Shown here piece by piece: positions 17,432-25,708 of a DNA stretch of 55,565 bases (position 1 is the first letter of the stretch; each line of letters opens with the position of its first letter). The position numbers were made by a program, and so were the translations under genes. The DNA is from Paracoccaceae bacterium (GTDB lineage Bacteria; Pseudomonadota; Alphaproteobacteria; Rhodobacterales; Rhodobacteraceae), in contig REER01000080.1 in assembly GCA_007694945.1 (NCBI GenBank), positions 1 to 55,565 of the forward strand, given 5' to 3'. Below the pieces are notes generated by a model, which worked only from the letters and a program-made list of their open reading frames with translations, ran no database searches and was not told the origin of the DNA.

Positions 17432-18094
17432 CTAGACCTGCAGATGCCGCAAGCCCTGCGTCACATCGGTGCGCACCGCCAGTCGCAGCGCCGCGTCATC
17501 ACCCGCACGCAGTGCCTCCAAGATCAGCCGATGATGCGGCGGCGCCGTCGTGCGCCTGAGCCGCGTGTAAAGCGCGCGCATGGTTGGCCCTAGCTGGAGC
17601 CAGACCGTCTCGAGCAGGCCCAGCATGGCCGGGCTTTGCGCACGCAGATAAAGCGAGCGGTGAAATTCGAGATTGGTGCGGATATAGGCCACCGGATCCT
17701 GAGTGTGGATGGCCCGTGCATTGGCCTCGTTGATGCTCTCCATCCGGTCGATCAGCGCCAGATGCGCGCGCCGCAGCGCCCGGCTGGCCAGTTCCGGCTC
17801 CAGCAGCGCCCGGATCGAGGCCAGTTCCTCGATCCGCTCGTTGCTGAGTTCGGGCGTCGTGATCCGTCCCGAGGCCGAAAGCGTGAGCGCCCCCTCTGCG
17901 GTCAGCCGCCGCACGGCCTCGCGCGCTGGGGTCATGCTGACACCGAAGCTCGTGCCTATCCCGCGCAGGGTCAGCGCCGTGCCGGGCGCAAGCTCGCCGA
18001 GCATGACCTGCTGGCGAAGCCCGCGATAGACCCGGTCATGCGCCGATTGTACGGGTGCATCAGACAAGGCGGGACGGGCAAGCATTGATTGCAT
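17432..18094 (-). CDS. GntR-family regulator, FCD subfamily (LldR/GlcC-like)
   Basis: The 220-residue protein has an N-terminal winged helix (VYRGLRQQVMLGELAPG, then SFGVSMTPAREAVRRLTAEG, typical GntR recognition helix) and a C-terminal all-helical FCD domain with metal-ligand-like residues in LEFHRSLY and PHHRLILEALRAGD. FCD regulators of this size commonly sense 2- or 3-carbon organic acids, for example lactate (LldR), glycolate (GlcC) or pyruvate (PdhR). It is divergent from the coxG-like gene and lldD, which makes lactate control plausible. It is also the only FCD regulator in the window, so it is a candidate for the operator shared by lldD and glcD. In-frame ATGs at 18094 and 18085 are both possible. 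Confidence 0.88.
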   Translation of the reverse strand: MQSMLARPALSDAPVQSAHDRVYRGLRQQVMLGELAPGTALTLRGIGTSFGVSMTPAREAVRRLTAEGALTLSASGRITTPELSNERIEELASIRALLEPELASRALRRAHLALIDRMESINEANARAIHTQDPVAYIRTNLEFHRSLYLRAQSPAMLGLLETVWLQLGPTMRALYTRLRRTTAPPHHRLILEALRAGDDAALRLAVRTDVTQGLRHLQV

Positions 18095-18101
18095 TCCGAA
18101 A

Positions 18102-18111
18102 TGTGATCACA
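18102..18111. promoter_or_regulatory. Palindrome TGTGATCACA upstream of the GntR gene
   Basis: A perfect 10-bp palindrome lies 8 bases before the GntR start in the divergent intergenic region. It could be an autoregulatory operator. It does not match the lldD/glcD operator, so a different protein or a second site type is possible. Confidence 0.4.
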
Positions 18112-18237
18112 AACCGAGCGCCCGGTCAATCGCTGATCCCGCTTATGCCTTGGCATGCGACCAAAGCCTAGTTTCGCGAGATCGTGTTTTTCCTTATGCT
18201 GTCCCAAATCTTTTGCCGAGCGAAGAGGAGCCGCCCC

Positions 18238-18810
18238 ATGCAGATGACCGACGACCGCACCATCGCCGCCCCGCCTGAGACTGTCTGGAAGGCGCTGTTC
18301 GATCCCGAGGTGCTGAGAGCCTGCGTGCCCGGTTGCCAGTCGCTCACTGGCTCGACCGAAGAGGGCTATGAGGCCGTAGTCACCCAGAAGGTCGGCCCAG
18401 TCAAGGCGACCTTCAAGGGCGAAGTCACTATGGCCGATGTCGTCGAGGGCGAAAGCTGCACCCTGGTCGGTGAAGGCAAGGGCGGGGCCGCTGGCTTTGC
18501 CAAGGGCCAGGCGCGGGTCAAGCTCAGCCCGACCGATGACGGGCAGACGCTCCTGCATTACGAAGTCGATGCCAAGGTCGGCGGCAAGCTCGCGCAACTG
18601 GGTAGCCGGATTGTGGACGGATTCGCGCGACGCATGGCGGGTGAGTTCTTCACACGGTTTCAGGAACAGGTCGAGGGCCCGGCCCCCGAGGCTTCTGAAA
18701 CACCCGAACCGGCAGAGGCCCCGGCAGCGCAGCCAGAGGCCGCGAGCGCATCAGAGCCAGCCGCAGAAGCGCCCGCCAAGAAAAGCTGGTTGAAGCGCCT
18801 GATCTCCTGA
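18238..18810 (+). CDS. CoxG-like SRPBCC family protein
   Basis: The 190-residue product matches CoxG (carbon monoxide dehydrogenase subunit G) family proteins: MQMTDDRTIAAPPETVWKAL opens the START-like fold, followed by CVPGCQSL, GPVKATFKGEV, GEGKGGAAGFAKGQARVKL and the amphipathic helix KLAQLGSRIVDGFARRMAGEF. A flexible Ala/Glu/Pro-rich linker (about residues 145-180) precedes a basic tail, KKSWLKRL, that may contact membrane. CoxG recruits molybdenum hydroxylases to membranes or delivers quinone-like lipids, but no CO dehydrogenase genes are here. It precedes lldD by 69 bases, on the same strand; lldD also has its own promoter. Confidence 0.85.
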   Translation: MQMTDDRTIAAPPETVWKALFDPEVLRACVPGCQSLTGSTEEGYEAVVTQKVGPVKATFKGEVTMADVVEGESCTLVGEGKGGAAGFAKGQARVKLSPTDDGQTLLHYEVDAKVGGKLAQLGSRIVDGFARRMAGEFFTRFQEQVEGPAPEASETPEPAEAPAAQPEAASASEPAAEAPAKKSWLKRLIS

Positions 18811-18823
18811 GCGCGCGAAAGCC

Positions 18824-18864
18824 TTGCGCCAGCGCCCCCGTTTCGGTAACAAATTCTTACCAAT
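18824..18864 (+). promoter_or_regulatory. lldD promoter with operator shared with glcD
   Basis: TTGCGC (18824-18829) and TAACAA (18847-18852) have 17-base spacing. Overlapping the -10 is TTCGGTAA-N7-TTACCAAT (18842-18864): the right half is identical to the glcD operator and the left half matches 6 of 8, with the same 7-base spacer. The site ends 15 bases before the lldD ATG, a repressor position. Confidence 0.6.
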
Positions 18865-18879
18865 TCACAGGGGGAGCAC

Positions 18880-20052
18880 ATGCCGGCGATCACGAATATT
18901 GAGGACCTGCGCCGCGTCTACGAGCGTCGCACTCCGCGCATGTTCTATGACTATGCCGAATCCGGCAGCTGGAGCGAGCAGACCTTTCGCGAGAATGTCT
19001 CGGATTTCAGCCATATCCGCCTGAAACAGCGCGTTGCGGTGGATATGACCGGGCGCAGCACGAAAGCGCAGATGATCGGCGAAGATGTCGCGATGCCGGT
19101 CGGCCTTGCCCCGGTCGGCCTGACTGGCATGCAATCCGCCGATGGCGAGATCAAGGCCGCCCGCGCCGCCGAGAAATTCGGTGTGCCCTTCACCCTCTCG
19201 ACGCTCTCGATCTGTTCGATAGAGGATGTTGCGCAGCACACGAAAAAACCCTTCTGGTTTCAGGTCTACACGCTCAAGGATGACGATTTCATGCGCCGCC
19301 TGTTCGAACGTGCGAAGGCCGCGAACTGCTCGGCCATCGTGGTGACGGTGGATCTGCAGGTACTGGGCCAGCGCCACAAGGACATCAAGAACGGCCTCTC
19401 TGCGCCGCCCAAGCTGACCGTGAAATCCATCCTCAACCTGATGACCAAGATCCCTTGGGGTCTTGAGATGATGGGAACCCACCGCCGCACCTTCCGCAAT
19501 GTCGTGGGCCATGCCAAGGGTGTCACCGACCCCGGCTCACTCTCAGCCTGGACGGCCGAGGCCTTCGATCCGGCGCTCGACTGGAAGCGGATCGCGCAGT
19601 TCAAGGAATGGTGGGGCGGCAAGATGATCGTCAAGGGCATCATGGAGCCCGAAGACGCCCGCCGCGCTGCCGAGATCGGGGCTGATGCCATTGTCGTCTC
19701 CAACCATGGCGGGCGGCAATTGGATGGCGCAGTCTCCTCAATCCGCATGCTGCCCTCGATTGTCGATGCCGTGGGCGACAAGGTCGAAATCCACCTCGAT
19801 TCAGGCATCCGCTCGGGTCAGGACGTGCTCAAGGCTTTGGCGCTCGGTGCCAAGGGCACCTATATCGGCCGCGCCTTCACCTATGGGCTGGGCGCGATGG
19901 GCGAGCAGGGGGTGACAAAGGCGCTCGAGATCATCCACAAGGAACTCGACACCACCATGGCGCTCTGCGGCGAGACTGATGTCGCCCGCCTCGGGCCGCA
20001 CAATCTCTATGTGCCCCAAGGATTCGGCGACCCGACCGTGCTCTTGCCATGA
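18880..20052 (+). CDS. lldD: FMN-dependent L-lactate dehydrogenase (alpha-hydroxy-acid oxidoreductase)
   Basis: The 390-residue protein belongs to the FMN-dependent alpha-hydroxy acid dehydrogenase family, which oxidises L-lactate to pyruvate and feeds electrons to quinone at the inner membrane. Landmarks are the N-terminal RRTPRMFYDYAESGSW, PVGLAPVGLTGM for FMN binding, the WFQVYTLKD strand, KGIMEPEDA with the FMN Lys, the catalytic SNHGGRQLDG (His276 with substrate Arg), and DSGIRSGQDVLKALALGA for phosphate binding. GGGGGAG precedes the ATG. It is flanked by a GntR-FCD regulator and by its own operator-bearing promoter. Mandelate- or glycolate-type activity cannot be excluded from sequence. 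Confidence 0.92.
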   Translation: MPAITNIEDLRRVYERRTPRMFYDYAESGSWSEQTFRENVSDFSHIRLKQRVAVDMTGRSTKAQMIGEDVAMPVGLAPVGLTGMQSADGEIKAARAAEKFGVPFTLSTLSICSIEDVAQHTKKPFWFQVYTLKDDDFMRRLFERAKAANCSAIVVTVDLQVLGQRHKDIKNGLSAPPKLTVKSILNLMTKIPWGLEMMGTHRRTFRNVVGHAKGVTDPGSLSAWTAEAFDPALDWKRIAQFKEWWGGKMIVKGIMEPEDARRAAEIGADAIVVSNHGGRQLDGAVSSIRMLPSIVDAVGDKVEIHLDSGIRSGQDVLKALALGAKGTYIGRAFTYGLGAMGEQGVTKALEIIHKELDTTMALCGETDVARLGPHNLYVPQGFGDPTVLLP

Positions 20053-20100
20053 ACCCGAGGAAAACTCCTTGCCGGGTGCAGGCTTGCTGAGCCTTTCCGG

Positions 20101-20128
20101 TTGACACCCGGCCCCAGACGCGTAGAAG
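20101..20128 (+). promoter_or_regulatory. Probable rpmG promoter
   Basis: A consensus -35 TTGACA (20101-20106) and TAGAAG (20123-20128) have 16-base spacing, 61 bases upstream of rpmG. The -35 also lies in a long inverted repeat (CCGGGTG at 20072 with CACCCGG at 20105) that may serve as the lldD terminator. Confidence 0.5.
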
Positions 20129-20189
20129 GCAGGCTCAGAATTCACGGGCACGGGCGAGACGCGCGCCGCCCGATGCAGGAGAGAAAGCC

Positions 20190-20357
20190 ATGGCGAAGCC
20201 AACCACCATCAAGATCCGCCTGAACTCGACCGCAGGCACCGGGCATTTCTACGTCACCAAGAAAAACGCCCGCACCATGACCGAGAAGATGACCGTGCGC
20301 AAATACGACCCGGTCGTGCGCAAGCATGTCGAATACAAGGAAGGCAAGATCAAGTAA
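20190..20357 (+). CDS. rpmG: 50S ribosomal protein bL33
   Basis: This 55-residue gene encodes bL33, a large-subunit protein near the E site. The sequence is canonical: [34 protein letters not shown], and the C-terminal [18 protein letters not shown]. It is the zinc-free C-minus type, lacking the CxxC pairs. GGAG lies 8 bases before the ATG. A consensus-like promoter and an intrinsic terminator flank it, so it is monocistronic. Confidence 0.97.
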   Translation: MAKPTTIKIRLNSTAGTGHFYVTKKNARTMTEKMTVRKYDPVVRKHVEYKEGKIK

Positions 20358-20382
20358 TCCTGCCCGCATATCCAGACTGACA

Positions 20383-20410
20383 AACCGCGCCCTTCCGGCG
20401 CGGTTTTCTT
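20383..20410 (+). terminator. Intrinsic terminator after rpmG
   Basis: A 9-bp perfect stem AACCGCGCC / GGCGCGGTT with a 5-base loop is followed by TTCTT, 25 bases after the rpmG stop. Confidence 0.85.
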
Positions 20411-20456
20411 GTGACTGGCCCAGCAGGACCGCGCGCTACACTACGCAAGCCATCCC

Positions 20457-20479
20457 ATTTTCTTGCCAAAAATGCTCAA
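20457..20479 (-). repeat. 3'-end motif copy 2 (minus sense)
   Basis: On the minus strand this reads TTGAGCATTT, TTGGCAAG, AAAAT, two differences from the 7284 copy over 23 bases. It lies 43 bases downstream of the gatB stop and in the same sense as gatB. Confidence 0.6.
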
Positions 20480-20521
20480 ATTCCAAAGCGCGGCACAGGC
20501 CCCGCTGCGCGGCAGACCCCC

Positions 20522-22036
20522 TCAGAGCCCCAGCTTCACCGCCACGATCTCGTTCACCGCTTTGGGATTCGCCTTGCCGCCGGTGGCCTTCATCACCTGC
20601 CCCACGAACCAGCCTGCAAGCTTCGGGTTCTGCTTGGCCTTCTCCACCTGCGCCGGATTGGCCGCGATGATCTCATCCACGGCCTTTTCAATCGCACCCG
20701 TGTCGGTGACCTGCTTCATGCCGCGCACCTCGACAATCTCGGCCGGGTCGCCCCCTTCGGTATAGACGATCTCGAACAGGTCCTTGGCGATCTTGCCCGA
20801 GATATCACCCGCCTTGATCAGCCGGATGACCCCCGCCAACTGCCCTGCCGAAACCGGGCTCTCCGTGATCTCGCGCGCGTCCTTCTTCAAACGCCCGAAC
20901 AACTCGTTGATGACCCAGTTCGCCGCCAGTTTCCCGTCTCCGGCCTCAGCCGCCACCGCTTCGAAGTAGGCCGCATTGGCGACATCCGCGGTCAGCACCG
21001 AGGCATCGTAATCGGTCAGCCCGAAATCGGTCATGAACCGCGCCTTCTTCTCGTCGGGCAGCTCTGGCAGGCTGGCGGCAATGTCATCGACCCAGGCCTG
21101 CTCGATCTCCAGTGGCAACAGATCGGGGCAGGGAAAATAGCGGTAATCATGCGCCTCTTCCTTGGAGCGCATCGAGCGCGTCTCGCCCTTGTCGGGGTCG
21201 AACAGGCGCGTTTCCTGCCCCACCGCGCCACCATCTTCCAGAATGCCGATCTGGCGGCGGGCTTCATACTCGATGGCCGCCTGAATGAAGCGCATCGAGT
21301 TCATGTTCTTGATCTCGCAGCGCGTGCCGAGATGGCTGAAATCCTGGCTGTCCTGATATTTCTCGTACTGGCCCGGGCGGCAGACCGAGACATTCACATC
21401 CGCGCGCAGATTGCCGTTCTGCATGTTGCCGTCGCAGGTGCCCAGGTAGCGCAGGATCTGGCGCAGCTTGCCGACATAGGCCGCCGCTTCTTCGGGGCCG
21501 CGAATGTCGGGGCGCGAGACGATCTCCATCAGGGCAACACCCGTGCGGTTCAGATCCACGAAACTCATGTTCGGATCCATGTCATGGATCGACTTGCCCG
21601 CGTCCTGCTCGACATGGATGCGCTCGATGCGCACCAGACGCGCGACACCGGGGCCCATTTCGACCAGCACTTCGCCCTCGCCCACCAGCGGGTGATAGAG
21701 CTGGCTGATCTGATAGCCCTGCGGCAGGTCGGGGTAGAAGTAATTCTTCCGGTCAAAGGCCGAGACCAGATTGATCTGCGCCTTCAGCCCCAGCCCGGTG
21801 CGCACGGCCTGTTCGATGCAGAATTCGTTGACCACCGGCAGCATCCCCGGCATCGCCGCGTCGACGAAGGAGACGTTGGAGTTGGGCTCGGCGCCGAAGG
21901 CGGTGGAGGCGCCGGAGAACAGCTTGGCCTGGCTGGAAATCTGAGCATGGATCTCCATCCCGATCACCAATTCCCAATCGCCCGTCGCACCCGAGATGCG
22001 TTTCGGTTCGGGGCTCTCGAAACTCAGATCAAGCAT
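20522..22036 (-). CDS. gatB: Asp-tRNA(Asn)/Glu-tRNA(Gln) amidotransferase subunit B
   Basis: GatB is the tRNA-binding and kinase subunit of the GatCAB complex that amidates misacylated Glu-tRNA(Gln) and Asp-tRNA(Asn). The 504-residue length is standard. The cradle domain shows [43 protein letters not shown] (21690-21755), the signature [17 protein letters not shown] and [11 protein letters not shown]. The C-terminal YqeY-like tail domain covers about residues 400-504. The ATG at 22036 precedes [15 protein letters not shown], a normal short extension. gatA and gatC are not adjacent. Confidence 0.97.
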   Translation of the reverse strand: MLDLSFESPEPKRISGATGDWELVIGMEIHAQISSQAKLFSGASTAFGAEPNSNVSFVDAAMPGMLPVVNEFCIEQAVRTGLGLKAQINLVSAFDRKNYFYPDLPQGYQISQLYHPLVGEGEVLVEMGPGVARLVRIERIHVEQDAGKSIHDMDPNMSFVDLNRTGVALMEIVSRPDIRGPEEAAAYVGKLRQILRYLGTCDGNMQNGNLRADVNVSVCRPGQYEKYQDSQDFSHLGTRCEIKNMNSMRFIQAAIEYEARRQIGILEDGGAVGQETRLFDPDKGETRSMRSKEEAHDYRYFPCPDLLPLEIEQAWVDDIAASLPELPDEKKARFMTDFGLTDYDASVLTADVANAAYFEAVAAEAGDGKLAANWVINELFGRLKKDAREITESPVSAGQLAGVIRLIKAGDISGKIAKDLFEIVYTEGGDPAEIVEVRGMKQVTDTGAIEKAVDEIIAANPAQVEKAKQNPKLAGWFVGQVMKATGGKANPKAVNEIVAVKLGL

Positions 22037-22229
22037 GGGGCAGTGCCTCCTGTGGCGCGGATTTGGTGCCGTGTTTAGCCCCGCTGCGGCGGGCCAGCAA
22101 GGGGGCGGATCGGCGAAACCCCGCCCAAATCCACCGTGCGCAGGGTATGTTCATTGCACTTTTACCCGATTCACCGCATATGCCGCGACGCAGCATCACT
22201 CTCGAGCTGCGCCACTTGTCGGACATCGC

Positions 22230-22844
22230 ATGAGACTGTTTTCGCCCCTGCGCATTGCGCTTGCTACTTTCCTGATTCTGTTTGCGGCAGGCTGCACCCT
22301 CGCTGCCCCCGATGCGGGAGCGTCGAAATCCGGGCCCGAAATCGTGACTCGCTGGGACCATCGCCCTGAAGCGGGCCTCTGGACAGCCGCGAAGCTCACC
22401 GCGCTCGAGAATGAGGGGCATGCGCTTGTGGCGACCGTACCGCGCGACATTGACACGTTCTGCCCGGGCTATGAACAAGCCGATACCGAGGGGCGCAAGG
22501 CATTCTGGACGGCCTTCTTCTCGGGTTTGGCAGGCTATGAAAGCACCTGGCGCCCCGAGGCCGCTGGTGCCGGCGGGCGTTATCGCGGGTTGCTGCAGAT
22601 ATGGCCGACCTCTGCGCGCTTCTATGGCTGCGACGTTTCGCATCCCAACGGCCTTTATGACGGGCCGACCAATCTGCGCTGCGCGGCACGGATTGCTGCG
22701 CAGGCCGTCGAACGCGACCAGGTGGTCACTGGATCGCCGGGGCGCTGGGGTGGGGTAGCACGCGACTGGCCGCCACTGCGCAATGCCCGCAAACGTAATG
22801 ACATTGCGAATTTCACCCGCGCGCTGCCCGTCTGTCAGGCCTGA
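22230..22844 (+). CDS. Lytic transglycosylase-like lipoprotein
   Basis: The 204-residue protein has a lipoprotein signal (hydrophobic run, lipobox FAAGC at about residues 17-21), giving an outer- or inner-membrane anchored periplasmic enzyme. The mature part resembles an SLT/lysozyme-like fold: FFSGLAGYESTWRPEA carries the candidate catalytic Glu (ES motif), followed by GGRYRGLLQIWPTSARFYGC and a late GVARDWPPLRNARKRND. The GLLQI motif after the ES motif is typical of family 1 lytic transglycosylases, which cut peptidoglycan to 1,6-anhydromuropeptides. Length is short for the family. The ATG at 22230 starts the signal peptide. Confidence 0.75.
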   Translation: MRLFSPLRIALATFLILFAAGCTLAAPDAGASKSGPEIVTRWDHRPEAGLWTAAKLTALENEGHALVATVPRDIDTFCPGYEQADTEGRKAFWTAFFSGLAGYESTWRPEAAGAGGRYRGLLQIWPTSARFYGCDVSHPNGLYDGPTNLRCAARIAAQAVERDQVVTGSPGRWGGVARDWPPLRNARKRNDIANFTRALPVCQA

Positions 22845-22915
22845 AATCACGCGCATATTCAGCCTTTTCTAACCCTTTTGTGCCAATCTGCGGCGCATAA
22901 CGGGTGGTCAAGGCC

Positions 22916-24019
22916 ATGATGGAAGAGCGCGACGACAACAACGACAAGATCGCGGCAGCAGAGGCGCGGCCATCTGCGCTCGAGCAGATGGCGTCTCGCC
23001 ACCGGGTCGCGGCGGAACAGGAACGCGCGGCATTCGAGGGGGCGCTGCGCGTGGCCTTCGGGCGCATGGCGGCAAATTGTCATGGGCTCGACGGCACTGT
23101 GCAGGAAGTGCACCAGCAGCAGGCGGGCCTTGCCGAAGTGATCGAACAGGCTGAACCCGGCATGTTCCTCGCGCTGCTCGAAGGGCAGCAGGATCGCATG
23201 GGACTGGTCATGATTTGCGCGACCGTACTGGCCGGGATGATCGAGGCGCAGACAACCGGGCGGGTGGACAAGGCCCCGTCCCCCCGTCGCAAACCGACAC
23301 GCACCGACGCCGCCCTGCTCGCCCCCATGATCGAGGCCTTTCTGCGGCTGATCGAAGCGCGCTGCGCCGAGTTGCCACAGGCCGGGCTGGTCAACGGCTT
23401 TAGCTATGGCTCTTTTCTCGCTGACCCGCGCCCGCTGGGCCTGATGCTCGATGATGAACGCTACATGATCCTGCGCCTGCAAGTGAGCCTCGGCGCGGGT
23501 GCCAAGGCAGGCGCGTGGCTGCTGATCCTGCCGGTCGCCGAGCAAGTGCGCGCGGGCGAGAGTGCGGAAAATGAAGCAACTGCTGCCGCGCACGACTGGG
23601 ACGCGCGGCTGGAAGCGACAGTCAATAACAGCCCGGTCCAGCTTGAAGCGGTATTGTGCCGGGTCCAGATGTCGCTGACCGAAGCTCTGCGGCTGCGACC
23701 GGGCGACCTGCTGCGCCTGCCCGATTCCGCGCTCGAATCACTCGCGCTGGAGTCCATCACGCATGAGGCGCTCGGCATCGGGCGGCTGGGACAGGCGCGC
23801 GGCCAGCGCGCCGTGCGGCTGACAGCCGAGCCGGGTATCCTGACGGATGCCACCGGGGTCTCGGTCTCACCCGTCGCCCTGCCCGCCTCGGTTCTGTCCT
23901 TCCACCCAGCAAAAGCCGCCTTCGTGCCCGAGGAGCAAGAAGAGCATCGGCAGCCTGTGGCGCAAAGCGATGAGGGTGCGACAGGGGAGGTTCGCCAAGG
24001 GACCAGCAAAAGACAATGA
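22916..24019 (+). CDS. Orphan FliM/FliN-like (SpoA domain) protein
   Basis: The 367-residue protein ends with a SpoA/FliN-like domain: SPVQLEAVLCRVQMSLTEALRL, then LRPGDLLRLPDSALESLALES, GRLGQARGQRAVRLT (about residues 235-310). The middle (LLAPMIEAFLRLIEARC, then DPRPLGLMLDDERYMILRLQVSLG) resembles the FliM middle domain. It is annotated in relatives as a flagellar motor switch C-terminal domain protein. It is unusual that no flagellar gene is nearby. The N-terminus is charged and lacks an obvious CheY-binding motif, and a Glu/Gln-rich tail follows the SpoA domain. Starts at 22904 (GTG), 22916 or 22919 (ATG) are possible; AAGG favours one of the two ATGs. Confidence 0.75.
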   Translation: MMEERDDNNDKIAAAEARPSALEQMASRHRVAAEQERAAFEGALRVAFGRMAANCHGLDGTVQEVHQQQAGLAEVIEQAEPGMFLALLEGQQDRMGLVMICATVLAGMIEAQTTGRVDKAPSPRRKPTRTDAALLAPMIEAFLRLIEARCAELPQAGLVNGFSYGSFLADPRPLGLMLDDERYMILRLQVSLGAGAKAGAWLLILPVAEQVRAGESAENEATAAAHDWDARLEATVNNSPVQLEAVLCRVQMSLTEALRLRPGDLLRLPDSALESLALESITHEALGIGRLGQARGQRAVRLTAEPGILTDATGVSVSPVALPASVLSFHPAKAAFVPEEQEEHRQPVAQSDEGATGEVRQGTSKRQ

Positions 24020-24835
24020 CAAGGCGACAAGCGGATAAAACGCCTTGGGCTTGGTACGAAAACTCTCATGACGACGCCAATGCCGGGGGAGTGCTGCTGC
24101 CCAGCACCAAGCAAGGCAGCTCTACTGACATTGCCGGGCCGCCTTCGGAGTTCCAGTCGGCAGCGGCGCATGGAATGCGGACGGGCAAAACCAGTACAGG
24201 CAAGTTACGCGAATGACCGTTGGTGCTTTTGGGTAACAAAAGCGGGCACTATGCTCAGCGATCAGCAGCCATCGCGATACCGCATTTTGTTTGAGCCAAG
24301 GCCGTGCACCTTGGGTTCCCAGGCTGGCTGTTCCCAGGAAGATGTACGCGCATGCAAGGACAAACCGGGATTGCTGCACAAATACCTGGGGCGTTTCGTG
24401 CCAAAGATCGCAGCAAGGTGTTCGGCGCTTTGCGGCCAGCACGATATCAACCTGCTGCCTCACGCAAGGCCGGGCCGCCTGCGGCGCCCCGGTCGGCTGT
24501 GATGCGTAGTATGCAAGATGTCGCAAGGGTAAGTGCAAGCAGACTGCGCGGAAGACTGTCCGGGTTTCTCAGCGCCAATGGCCACCACTATGCCCGGCGA
24601 ACTGGAGCCCACGCTAACCCGCCGTCGTTGTTATTCGGTAAAGGCCGGGCACCCTTGGTGCGTCGGTGGCCCTAAACGCACTGCGGGTTGCGGCATCTTC
24701 ATAATGTGCTAACTGCGCACGTCGCGGCCTGATCAAGCCCCCTCACTCTCCGGCCTCTATATTAGATAGCAAGGCCCTGCTGCCTTTGGCGGCAGGGCCT
24801 TGCTTGCAACAACTCCGAAACAGTTAGCCGACCAG
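24020..24835. other. 816-base stretch without a convincing gene
   Basis: No frame shows a recognisable protein; the longest (24068-24502, plus) has no ribosome site and erratic composition rich in Cys and Arg. The distinctive element is a long stem-loop at 24768-24804. TATATT at about 24758 could be a -10 for a short RNA, but no matching -35 is clear. Confidence 0.45.
24768..24804. terminator. Long stem-loop downstream of the sulfur operon
   Basis: A 17-bp stem AGCAAGGCCCTGCTGCC / GGCGGCAGGGCCTTGCT (one G-U) has a TTT loop, 32 bases past the stop of the minus-strand operon. It lacks a T tract on either strand, so it may stabilise or terminate the operon transcript, or belong to a small RNA. 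Confidence 0.5.
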
Positions 24836-25261
24836 TCAGCTCCGAGCCAACTGGTCGATCGTGTGGCGGAAAGGCTCCAGAGCATAGCCGAAGCGCGCCG
24901 GAATCGCGATCAACTCATCCGTCGGTTGCTTGCCGGCCTGCGACAAGGCCCAGACGATGGACGAGCGGTTGCCCGAGGCGCAATAGGCCAGCACCGGGCC
25001 CGCGCTGTCATTCATCGCGCGGGCTTGATCCGACACATTATCGAGCGTGATTGCGCCCCCGACGACCGGATTTTCGACAAAGCGCAGCCCTGCGGCTTCG
25101 ACCGCAGCCCGGATCGCATGCGACTGAACCTCGGGCGGGATTTCACCATCGGGGCGGTTGCAGACAACCGTGGTGTAGCCTGCTTCGGCAATGGCCGCCA
25201 CATCCTCAGGCGTGATCTGGGGTGAAACAGCGTAGCTGTCGGTGAGGGGGCGTATCTCCAT
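24836..25261 (-). CDS. DUF442/TIGR01244 family phosphatase-like sulfur protein
   Basis: The 141-residue protein matches the TIGR01244 (DUF442) family, a cysteine phosphatase-like fold found with persulfide-handling enzymes. The N-terminus is IRPLTDSYAVSPQITPEDVAAIAEAGY and the active loop is YCASGNRSSIVW, a C-x5-R signature. In the Blh proteins of Xylella and Agrobacterium this domain is fused to a metallo-beta-lactamase domain; here the two are separate genes at opposite ends of one operon. It starts 12 bases after the YeeE gene and is the last gene, followed by a long hairpin. A rhodanese-like or phosphatase activity is possible. Confidence 0.88.
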   Translation of the reverse strand: MEIRPLTDSYAVSPQITPEDVAAIAEAGYTTVVCNRPDGEIPPEVQSHAIRAAVEAAGLRFVENPVVGGAITLDNVSDQARAMNDSAGPVLAYCASGNRSSIVWALSQAGKQPTDELIAIPARFGYALEPFRHTIDQLARS

Positions 25262-25273
25262 GTCGGGCTCCGG

Positions 25274-25708
25274 TCAGATGGTGGCAAGGCGGTCGATTTG
25301 CACGCGGATGGGCTGCGCAACCAGCATACCGGCGATCATCGCAAGAAGGAAGGTCACCCCACCCGTTCCACCCCAACTCAGCGAGGCAATCGCCGGTCCC
25401 GGGCAAAGCCCGACCAGCCCCCAGCCCGCGCCGAACAGCACAGAGCCGATCACGAGGTTATGGCCCAGACGCGGGTCGGGTTTGGCTGGGAAGGGCGTGC
25501 CCGCCAGCGACTCGGCGCGCCGCGTGGTCATGTTCCAGGCCAGGAGCATCGGAAGGATGGCACCCCCCAGAACGAAGGCCAGTGTCGGGTCCCAGGCGCC
25601 GAAGATGTCGAGCCAGCCCTGCACCTTGGTGGTGTCGGTCATGCCCGAGACCAGAAGCCCAGCGCCGAACAATCCACCGGAAAGCGCTGCAATGACAATA
25701 CGTCGCAT
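25274..25708 (-). CDS. Half-size YeeE/YedE membrane protein (second half)
   Basis: The 144-residue protein has four hydrophobic segments and a YeeE/YedE (DUF395, sulf_transp) signature: SGGLFGAGLLVSGMTDTTKVQGWLDI near the N-terminus (25625-25702), then GSVLFGAGWGLVGLCPGPAIASL with the conserved cysteine. Proteins of this family carry thiosulfate or other reduced sulfur across the inner membrane (TsuA). Its start ATG overlaps the stop of the preceding half-size paralogue (ATGA), so the two are probably translated together and form one transporter. Confidence 0.9.
   Translation of the reverse strand: MRRIVIAALSGGLFGAGLLVSGMTDTTKVQGWLDIFGAWDPTLAFVLGGAILPMLLAWNMTTRRAESLAGTPFPAKPDPRLGHNLVIGSVLFGAGWGLVGLCPGPAIASLSWGGTGGVTFLLAMIAGMLVAQPIRVQIDRLATI

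Noticed and set aside
20411-22078. 555-residue plus-strand reading frame
   Set aside because: It is the antisense shadow of gatB, which is certain; the frame is open because of codon bias.
24068-24502. 144-residue plus-strand frame in the empty region
   Set aside because: No ribosome site, erratic Cys/Arg/Pro composition, no motif.
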